From NCBI GenBank assembly GCA_009602725.1, contig WELB01000012.1, positions 1,228,956 to 1,258,836 on the forward strand: a stretch of 29,881 nt of DNA, in the 5' to 3' direction. The DNA comes from Spirogloea muscicola (Eukaryota > Streptophyta > Zygnematophyceae > Spirogloeales > Spirogloeaceae). The position numbers and the translations under genes are program-made. Under the pieces are notes generated by a model. That model did no database searches. It saw only the letters and a program-made list of their open reading frames with translations, and had not been told where the DNA came from. Shown piece after piece: positions 16,150-26,100 of this stretch; positions within the stretch are counted from its first letter, which is position 1; each line of letters starts with the position of its first letter.

Positions 16150-19100
16150 ATGGGCGAGTCGGAGGCGCAGCGGCGGCTCCAGACGGCGCTGGACAAGCTC
16201 CTGCCGCCCTCGCCCGCCGCGCCCGCCGCCAGGTCCGCGGCCGGCCGAGCTCGCTCGCCTCTCCGCAGCTCTGCCAAACCCTACACCCTAAACCCTAAAG
16301 CCCGTCCTTGACAGCGCCCGCCGCGGGCCTGGCCCTCGCCCTGCAGCTCTNCCAGCTGGGCCTGCCCGTGGCGTCGACCGCCGCCCCCCCCGCGGGCGTC
16401 GCCTGCCGGCCCTGGGACCGCGGCGACCTCCTGCGCCGCCTGGCCACGTTCAAGTCCTCCACCTGGTTCGGCAAGCCGCAGGTCCGCCGTCGCAAGCTCT
16501 CACCAGGAATGGCTTCGATGGCCGGTCGAGGCCAATGATCACCATCTTCGTCGTCATCGGAGTTTCCCGACAGTCAGCCGAGCCTGCCAGTTGCTCGAGA
16601 CCCACGAGGGCACGCCGTGTGCAACAGGTGGCTGGCCCGGTGGCCTGCGCCAGGCGAGGCTGGATCAACGTCGAGGCCGACCTGCTCGCCTGCGAGGGCT
16701 GCAGGGCTGCCCTGGGCTTCGTGCTGGCCCCGACCCTGCCGCGCCAGCAGGCCGAGAAGGCTGCCCAGGATTTCTCCCTGAGGCTGGATGCGTCGCACAA
16801 GGACCTCTGCCCCTGGCAGGGCAATGCCTGCTCCGAGAGCCTCGTCCAGGTCTCCTCCGGACCGCTGCTGCTGATGCATCAGCGTGCTGCCGTAGCGCAC
16901 TTCTGTCAGTCAACCAGCGCTCATGCATTTGTGCGCGCAAGGTCAGTGGTTATGTAGGTACCCGCAGGTCACTTGAGATTTTCTCTACTGTATCAAATGG
17001 GCTCAGACTGGAATGCTCCTGAGCAGTTTGCTACCTGTTTCTGCAGTTCCCTGTGACAGCGGCCTCTGAGTTGGTGACATCCTTCCAAGAACGGTGCAAA
17101 GACCTTGCTGGGCTTCCCTCTCTGCCTGCTGTCAGCCCTGCAGCTCTCGATGCCATGGCAGACTTTAGCCCCGCGCAGTTGGAAAGGCTGCTGTCGCAGG
17201 CTGGAAACAGCTATGCCCAAGAGTTCGTGCAGCCGGCCAAGTCCCTTCCAGTCATAACTGCCTACATGCAGGTAAATCCGTGGCGCAGTGGTACTGTCAT
17301 TCTGCCGATGTTCCTAGCCTAACTCCGGTGAGTCTCTCTGAGGAGCCTCTGACAGCCTGCGTTGCGCTCCTCTTTCAGGCACAGCACATCATCGCTCTCT
17401 GTGGCTGGCAGCCGCACCTACTGCCTTACGAGTCAGATTGTGGGGCACGTGCATTGGACCTCCATGCACAGCGCTCGCTTCTGTCGCTGTCGCAGCATCT
17501 GACCAATCAGGTACTGTCCTCTGCAACAGTGTGCAGTTTGGAACAGACCTCGAGACTCTCCAGCAGCTTGTGACTGGTGCCGCTTGTGATACTGGCTTCT
17601 GGCTTTGTGCTGAGAGAAGGCTTGCCTGCTCAAGCAAGCCTCAGCACAAAAGAGCAGCACTTGACTGGCATGCCCTGCCGGGATCTCCTCACATTGGCGC
17701 AGGAAGAAGCTTGTCTGAGGTCCTCGAGTGTACGCGCCACCAGGTTGCCAAATTCTGCTGAGAATATAGCCCGGGAAAGCCCACAGAGCACTACTGCTGT
17801 TCCCCTGCCTCCTGCCGTGGTACTCGCTTGCAATCTGTGCGGAGCCAGTGTCGGCCTCTGGAGCGTGCGCCTGATAGACAGACCTTTGCCAACAAAGTCT
17901 GACAAGTACCAAGTTGAGGATGCCGTGCCTGTGCCGAAAGATGCAGCTGCCTCCGCTCTCGTTGACGGCGCTGGGCCTGGGTGCAGGTTGGACTCTCTGC
18001 CCTCCTCGGTGCTGCGCATGCATATATTTCTGCCATCCATGTTAGCAGACCTCAAGTCTGGCTTGAAAGACATGCAACGAGCTCTCGTTATCTGTTGTAG
18101 CATTGCTTGAGGATTAAGTCCATCACTCCCCTGGTGCATATGGCATGCAGTGCGACACATGGGCAGAGTGATGTTGATCACACCACCGATGTGGCAATTG
18201 CTGGAGACCTTGAGGCCAAGTCTCATGCAGCAGGTTGCTTGTTACTTAAGTTGTCCAGCTCAATAGGAGGTGACTTGTTTGTGAAGTGGCAATAGCAACT
18301 GTGCGAATTGTCGAGCTAATTGGGAGGCTCTTCATGACAAAGGTTTTTCTCCAAGGACGTCGTTGTGTTCCTCGATGACGTTATTGTCTTCTGCTGATGC
18401 AGTTGTCATGGAGGAGGCACACAGAGTGCCGCCGAAGCTTTGCCCTGCACCGAAGGGTTTCAATCTCAGCCTGACAATTGCTGGCGGGCCGCCTCCAGCA
18501 GAGTCCCATCTGCCCTCAGGTCTACTACCCTTTGGGATGGCTGTGTCTAGAAAGCCAGCCTTTGGGAGCTCTCCAAAGGGCACAACTGCAAGTACTTGTG
18601 GAGCCGACATCGTCAAGGATAAGCCCTACCAGACTGGTGCCCCCTTGCAGGCGCCTGCTGAAGAGTGCAGGCATCGATATTCCTTGATGGCGACAAGTGC
18701 TGCAGACCCTCCTCACTGTCGCAGCAGCCTGGTGTGTAGCCTGCCCACGTTGCTGTCCTCAACCACGTCCATGGGACATGAAGCTTGTGTAGGCATGTCA
18801 AGACTTGTTGTAACATAGTGGATGAAGGATATGGGGATGCACCATGAGCAACAAAGTCAACTCTTGTGATGGCAGGGAGACAGCGCAGAGGCCATGGTAG
18901 TAGAGCACGGGGGAGATGACGGGGCAGAAGTTGCACAAGTGGCTCGAGACCCGGCGAGCACTGCAGCAGGAGAAAGGCGATCAAAGAGGAAGCGATCAGG
19001 CTTGGAGCTGGAGACATCCACTCAGCTGCGGGCAGTTCGGCCAATCAGCTGTGCAGGGACGAATGTAGCAACATTGGAAGGCGAGGAAGTAGATAAGGGG

Positions 19101-22011
19101 GAGACAGGCGCCAAGCGCTGGCCTGTGGAGGGAGCAAGCTGGGGTTGTGAGCTGGGGTGGTTACTAGATGCTGGGCAGGCTCGTGGGGAGCAGGGTGACA
19201 CTGCACAAGGTGGAGGTGAGAGACCGGGTGAGTCAGCTGAGGACTCCAGCAAGAGGGCTGCAAGAGCACCTACCTCGCAAGCCAAGCACGCCGCGGAGCA
19301 GCGTAAGCACCCGAGTCGTTGACGTCAAACACATTGCAACTGCCAAGTGCTGCCAAGCCTGCAAACTTCAGTGTTGCGTATCGCATGAGTGGCTGGTCTG
19401 AAGAATCATTCAGCCTCTTCCGAGCTAAATGCTTACAGAGGTTGGTCGCATCACTTGCAGACGCTCAAAATCTGCAGACATCGTCAGTCTTTGCAACAAA
19501 CACAGACCACTCAGAGAAACAAGCTGATTCCGGGGATAGCGTGGACAACCTTTTGCAAGCCAGGTGGGTTACGATTTACATGTATCCAAATTGCTGACTG
19601 TAACAAGAACATGAAGGCAACTGTACTGAGGGCTGCCCATCAAGCATTGCAGGATACGTACTCAGCTGATAACCTGATCAACAATGTCTAGGTCTTGGTT
19701 GTATCACTACTTATGTTCAGTTACTTTCTTCTGCAATACCACAAGCCTTGAGCCACAAGATGCCACTGTCTCTGCGTACGAATGTTTGGGGACTTCCCCT
19801 TCTCCTGTTGCCTGTGACGAAGAGTGTCTCCAGGCAAGAAAAACGACACTGACTTATTTCGTTTCTGTCCATGCCTGTGCAGCAAGCATGAAGCAGAGGT
19901 GCAACAAGAGGGGCAAGGTGATGTAGGCGTGATGAAGGAGAGGGAAGGGGAAGCCGAAGGTGGGGCTGGTACAGCTGCTGCAAACATCAGCACCGGAGAG
20001 GAAGGTGGCGACGTGGGGGGCAGCGTTGCAATGAAAGGAGCTCCTCATGACAGCGCTAGCGTCGAGGCTGATGTGGAGGGAGGAGACCAACTCACAGGAG
20101 GCGTGCTGGAGCTTGACGATGCTGGGGAAGGCGTTGTCTTCAATCGCAGCTCAATTATGGGGCACAGTTCGGCACTTGATCAGCTTCTGGCAAGCCTCAA
20201 CTCTTACATCAGCCTGGCTTGAGATAGTCGTGTTTCGTTAGAAGCCCATTTGCAAACGCTCTCAGCTGCATGTGCGGCTTTGTATTCAGGGCGGGACCCT
20301 TGCCTCGGAGCCTGGAAGGAGTGTTGCTGGTGGTAGCGCTGCTGTGCCAGGTATCTTGCTGCACCGGACATAGGTTGTTAGGTTAATGACAGGATTTTCT
20401 GCATGTGAAGGAGTACTGTCTCCGTCCTATGTGCAGGGATTGTGTTCTTGCTCCCTATTGACTGGAGCTCGTATTTAGTATAACTGTGGCCACAAACTCT
20501 GTAAAGATGTTTGGGCTTCTGATATTTTATGCTGGGACACCAACCCAGACCTTACAGCAGGCAACTGAGTGCACCTCTGTGACAAGCTGCATAGCTGCAG
20601 GCTGAGGGCCCATCCTGGTCTGTCCCCATTGTCATGCATCTCAGATGTCTGGCCCTTGAGCAGGCTGTGCAGGAAAGGGCAGCGTTTTGTGGTGCTAACA
20701 TTTGTTGAGCAATTGGGTGCCTGCAATGCTGATTCAGCTGGAAGCACCGAGGGGAGGATGGGACCGAGCATGGGCGAGGAGGAGTGTGGGCAAACAAGCC
20801 CTGGCTCTGCAGCCTCGGTGGAAGTCAGAGGACTGCAGGAGACAGGTGCTGCTTGCAGTGCTCAACAAGGCGACGATGCAGGAGGAGGTGCAATGATGTG
20901 GAGCGCAGGGGCAGCAGGCGGGGAAGATGTGCACGGGAGCAGGCAGCAAAGAGGACGGGCAGGGGAGGCAGGAGGGGCAGGAACTACAGAAGGATGTACA
21001 TTGGAGATGGCAGGTCCAGGAGGGGGTCAGAGCAGTGCAGACATTGGAGGTGAGCGCAATGGAGGTGAACTCAAGAGAGAGACAGTTGGCAAATGTACAC
21101 CTTCATCTGACGAAGGTGAAGGACCGAGCAAAGGTCGCATGGTTGAGACCAGAGACACGACAAGAAGATCAAGAGCCGTCCCTAGTGGGGATGTAGGCAA
21201 CCCTTTTCCAGGTCAGTGTTGACGTTTATAAGGGTTTCACACCCTCTCTACTGGCAAGAAGTCTCTACAGTCCACCTGAGATTTGTCAAGATAGCACCTT
21301 CATGTAGTGGATGAGTGCAGCAGGGTTGAGGTTGCAAGTGCAGTCGCTTGCGGGCTTGCTCTGAGCATCATGGCCTTCTATTGGTTGGTCACGCACTGGT
21401 CATGCAGATGTTGCGAGACTACCTCATGAGATTAACGATGTTCAGGTGGCATCTCCAAAGAGGCATGATGGTGAGTAAGAAATATTGTATTCTCACCAGC
21501 ATAGAGACTAAGGTAATAGATTACACCAGGTCTCCTGCTCTAGATCTGTGCTATGCCCCAATTCTGAATTGACATGCCAGCTGGTCTCATTGGTGTTTCA
21601 CCGGCATGCCCTGTGAATAAGTGATAGTATGCCAATCTTGGCCGCTGACCTCCATCTCTTGGCATATGTAGTTGCTAAGCAGACTAGCAAGAACGGTAGT
21701 GACAACAAGGGAGCTTGTTGCCTAGCGCAGGACCAGACCTGGGAGTGGCTGAGGACAGAGCAGGAGCTTGCGACTCCTCAATGTCTGGGCTGGATTCCCG
21801 CCGTGAGTTTGACCCTCTCAGGCAACACCGGCATTTCTGTCCATGGGTAAACACCCAAGGGGCTCCTTGTGGTTGGCAGAGGACTGCAGAGGCCCTGCAC
21901 AGTATGACCAATCGGACACCACCTGGCCTTGCTGTACCAACAGAGTCCACCTCATCGATTTTCAAGGTGCACTCAGGAGGACCTGAGCTATGGACTGCAG
22001 ATGAATCCTAA
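16150..22011 (+). CDS. ZC3HC1: NIPA/ZC3HC1-like C3HC zinc-finger protein, multi-exon
   Basis: Nuclear protein of the NIPA/ZC3HC1 family; members have two BIR-like zinc modules, and the human one is linked to cyclin B1 turnover and the nuclear-pore basket. Resolved exons with agreeing phases: 16150-16232, 16301-16481, 16628-16849, 17047-17271 and 17379-17510. Module 1: CRPWDRGDLLRRLATFKSST-W, then CARRGWINVEADLLACEGC and SHKDLCPWQ (C, CxxC, HxxxC ligands). Exon 17379-17510 adds HIIALCGWQPHLLPYE. Module 2 is split: VVLACNLCGASVGLW (about 17815-17860) supplies CxxC, and the final exon (about 21780-22011) supplies EFDPLRQHRHFCPWVN, then GWQ and a TAA at 22009-22011. The family motif FNLSLTIAGGPPP lies at about 18460-18500. 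Between them are Gly/Glu/Ser-rich exons (about 18880-19320, 19930-20220, 20740-21220) whose boundaries I cannot fix. One N at 16351 hides a residue. Orthology is clear; the symbol is by family. Confidence 0.87.
16276..16303 (+). repeat. Short telomere-like CCCTAAA repeats in intron 1 of the NIPA-like gene
   Basis: AAACCCTACACCCTAAACCC then TAAAG contains three imperfect copies of the plant/algal-type CCCTAAA unit. It sits at the end of the predicted first intron (16233-16300). AAACCCTAA is also the plant telo-box, found in 5' regions of some housekeeping genes. It is too short for a telomere. Confidence 0.55.
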
Positions 22012-23188
22012 GGGCCGCTATATGCCTTTCTTTGTTGGCCTTTTGTGAGGCATGGAGTAGAGCTTTGGGCCTGAAGGTTAGCCGAACAGTGAGCAGCTTC
22101 AAGCAGCTCAATTATAGATGGGTCAAAGTGCAGAACTGCCTAGCCTGGACAACTCTCTTGCAAGCCTTGTCTGCCTCTTCGCCTGGGTGATGTGTCTGAG
22201 CTAGGTGCTGTGCGGTGCTGTTGTGCAGGTCGATGCACTTCATTCTGTGAAACGCCTTCTGCAATCTAGGGCGTCATTCTCAAAGGCGCCCTGACAAACG
22301 CGAGTGATATTTTCTTTGAATAGTGCAGCCACACACTTCCAGCATGTGACCTGGCGGCTTTGTGATTGCTGCCATTGCTTCATGTCTTCCCTGTTGCTGT
22401 AGTATCTTGGATATATGTTCCGGGGCTCGAACATTCTGCTAACACTTAGCTAGCTCTTTCAGCAGGTTGCATGCCTGCACTTGTTCGAGTGTGGTCCTGT
22501 TCGCCAGACATTGCGTTAACTTTGCATTTATGTGATGGCAATCGTCAGGCTGCCGTAAAGGGCTTGTCATGGCAGATGTGTCGAGAGCTTTGTGTTGCTG
22601 CATATGGCTCTCTGAAAAAATGGGCTTCAGTTGTGGCAGTTGCAGTTTCTGGCCAGGGACACAGAGATGGTAGCTCATGATTCTCTTTGCCTGTATCGAC
22701 TTAGCTAGCACTGAGTGGGTGCAGCATGACATACAAGCTGTGCTACGCATTTGATTACAGAGGGAACCAATGTGTTACACCAGCACGCTAGTACGTGCAT
22801 TGCAGAACCCCAAGAAGCCTTGACCTTTACCTGTCTCACTGGTGCTTCTGCCAGCCTTGGCTGTCAGACAGCCCAGCAACCTTTGCTGAATGCACAGAGA
22901 TTGGTGGTATGCAGGGTGTCCGTTGTAGACTTCTACTATGGACAGACCAAGCACCAGCTGGTTGAGAGTCTTGCCTCAAGCAAGTGCACGGCATGGCTTC
23001 TGTCGGCAGTCGCTGTCACAAAGCACGAGCTCTCCACTGCGTACTGTGTGCTGTTGGGAACTGTAACTTGGACCAGCAACAAAATGGCACTTGGAAGCAG
23101 GCTCAGTATGCAGGTAGTGTGTAGGAAAGTCCATAAATCGCAACGCGGCTACAAGTGAGTAGAGTGTAAAACGAGGACAATGGTCCCA
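22012..23188. other. Convergent 3' flanks of the NIPA-like and MINDY-like genes
   Basis: No supported gene. Open frames here (for example plus 22751-23158 and minus 22750-22439) show no family motif and are probably chance. TGTAA, the usual chlorophyte polyadenylation signal, occurs on the minus strand at 22779-22775, about 410 bases past the MINDY stop. It could end that transcript. I found no TGTAA in a good position for the plus-strand gene. Confidence 0.4.
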
Positions 23189-26100
23189 TCACATGACAGC
23201 ACAGTCCTGCTTCTCCCTACGCTTGTCCCCCTTTGCTCGGTCGTCGTCTCTGCTCGACTCTGATCCGGGAGACGACAAGACCTGCAGTGCACCAATTCCA
23301 ACCTCCGAGATGTAAGGCACAGGAGATTTGAAGTGGCAACATTTCTCCTGTGTCCAACTCACAGACTGGGGAGTTTGCTAGTCTGCAACTCTGAACCTGT
23401 ACCAAATAGCTATCGAAGACAAGCCAACTTACCAGTTCTACACGTTCCCTGTGCGTGGGCAATCGGCTAAGCGACGGGCCCTTCCTCTCACTATCTTCTT
23501 GACCCCGTGGCTCCGTTGGCAAGTTTGGCTGCTGTGCTAATGCAGGTGATCCGTCCACACTGAACAAGAAATAGAAGAAAGGCAACACCATAGTCCAGTC
23601 TCAGCTCTCAGTGACGCGTTTGAGGAGCTGAATGCTCTCTTCAGGGGAACAGGTTGGCCAATGCTGAGCGGACAAGCTAAGTCCAGCATTGACACATGAG
23701 GCCCCTGCTGAGATGAGCCTTCTCTCACCGTGCAGCGGCTCAGTAATCTGTGCTTTGTGCTTGAGAAGGACTAGGCTAAGAGGCAGCACCATGCTTGACT
23801 CTTGGAGAGCCATCAGAGCTTCATGCACTGTCACTATCATGCAACCTTGCTTTTCTAGAGACAATAACTACCACCGCTTCCGTGGCAGCGCTGCCTTGCA
23901 GGAGAGATTGAAACTTACCACACATTGTCTGCGCTGGAAGTAGTTGGCTGAGGGCTAGGTACGCTGGATGTACTTGGATGTTGTCTACTCACAACAGCTT
24001 TCCTATGGTTGGCAGATACTGGACGTGGCTGAGTAAAAAATTTCTGCCCGTGACCAGCAACCAGCATGCAATGTCAGTAATTTGAAGACGAAACAACGCA
24101 AGTAGGGTGAGAAGTCCATCAAGGGGCATACCATGCTGTCTCATGATGACCTGGCACAGCTATCTTCAGTTCTTCAAGGCTGCTAAAGATGAACAGATGG
24201 TCATAGCTCCTCTATTTCATCTTTGATTGGCGGAAGCTAGCTGTTAGCTGCAAGACTTCTCCGTGTGATGACTTGCTAAATTGTCAAGCTAGTTGTTTAA
24301 GGAGAAAAGCATAGTAGGAAGTCTCACAGCTGAAGTGTCATCCATAATCTCCCCCTCTCCTAAGTGCTCCCGCAGCACACTAACCGGCTCATACGGGTGG
24401 AAGCTACTATCATAAAATGACGGGGCACCATCCGCCTACACCCACGAAATTCAGATGTTCATGTCGCAGATTCATACCTCAACGATGTTGATCCTCAGGA
24501 AACACTAGATTTCAATCTCTAGGATATCAGCACATGCAATGGCCAATTCAGCAACTAAGAGCTGAAAGCTGTCTGGTACAGCTTCACCTTTCATTCAACA
24601 CTGAGGAGCATTCACAAACTTAGCTGTGGGTTTGCAAACATTGAGCTCAAAGGCCATACTTCATTGAGCTAGTACTGGTTGCGCCAGCACATCTCTTCTG
24701 GAATCTACTGATTACGTGTATTTGATATTCATGGTCGACGCCCAGACGGATCACAATTGCACCCCTTACCTGCCCAAGCTTTTCCCACACGATATTAGGC
24801 TGGTCCAGGTAGCCCTGGTCGCTCACCAGCGTAAACAAATTGCCCTCATACTGCATGGCGTAGATCCTCCACAAAGATGACCATCAGTTTCTGATTCTGC
24901 CCAATATTGGAAGATGACCAGCAAGGGAGTCTGTAGCGGGTCTTCTTTAGTTAGCAAGCACACGGCGATTGAGCGGTGACTTAAGGTCAACAACCAGACA
25001 ACTCCGTGCGCGTATGTGCTGCTGGACACTGACCTTGAACAAGGTGCTGTATTGACTGTCTCGATATAAGACACAGAGCTCTTTCTCCTTCAGGCCCTCA
25101 CGAAGCTTCAACAGCCTGCTCAAGAAGACAAGCACAAATGGTGAGAGCCCCTGGCAAGACAACCTCAAGCACAGTGGCAGTAGAGCTCAACCAAATACAG
25201 CAGTAGCTCAAGGGGACTGACATCTTACCCATGTGGAGTGAGTTGCCTTGTTGACTCCTTAAGAAACTCCACTATGCGGCCTATGCATCATTTGGGGTGA
25301 ACGTGAGCAGAAGACTGGTAATTTGCAAGCAATTTAGCAGTTAACGGCCTCCCAAGTTCTTATAATCAGAGATACAGCAAGTGAAATTGCTGCATGGCCA
25401 GCAGAGGATTATTTCCCCCCTCTTACCAAAAGAATTCCACAATTGACACTGCTAACCATGATACTGCTAATTTTGACATTGCTGACACACCAAGATTGCC
25501 TGATGCAGTTGCTGGCCAAACAAAGTATAAGGGAAGCACCGTCACCTTCATGCACTGCTTCGGCACTTTCAACCTCCGCGTCTGGCAAGGGATGCACAGC
25601 TGCCTGAGCCTCAGAGGCCCGTGCTCCTCTGCCCTCGTGCTCTCTGTCGGCTGTGCCCTCCACCAGTTCGTCACTGTTGCCGACATAGTCCCCACTGGGG
25701 GCTCCCAGACCACGACTGTGCCCTGGTTCTTCCTCTCCGCTCTTCTCTGGGCTCTGATCTCCAAAAACCTGGGCAAGCAGCATCGCATCCAGCTTGCTGG
25801 AGAAGGTAGGCGTCGACAGAGGTGACCCCACATTGTCCTGACCCACCAATCCCTGCCGGTCTGCACTCCACGGAAACAGCGGGGGACTGATTGCAAGTGC
25901 ACCAAAGCCAAGGCTTCCTCCTGCCTCATTGTCGGCACTCAGTAAGCTGGTCAAACGGCTCTGCTGCTGCAGTGATTGGGGCAATCCTGCAGGGATGTTG
26001 ACAAGTCCACCGAGAGTGCCAAGCAACCGGGGTGTTGCGAGCAAGCGCTGCTCGTCGAGGTCACTCCCCAGACTGTTCAGCGCGCTTGGAGGTCCCAGTG

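Noticed and set aside
16276-16303. Chromosome end
   Set aside because: Only three imperfect telomere-type units, flanked on both sides by gene and repeat sequence.
22439-23158. Small open frames in the convergent intergenic region as genes
   Set aside because: No recognisable motif, no convincing start or splice context, and they overlap the likely 3' UTRs.
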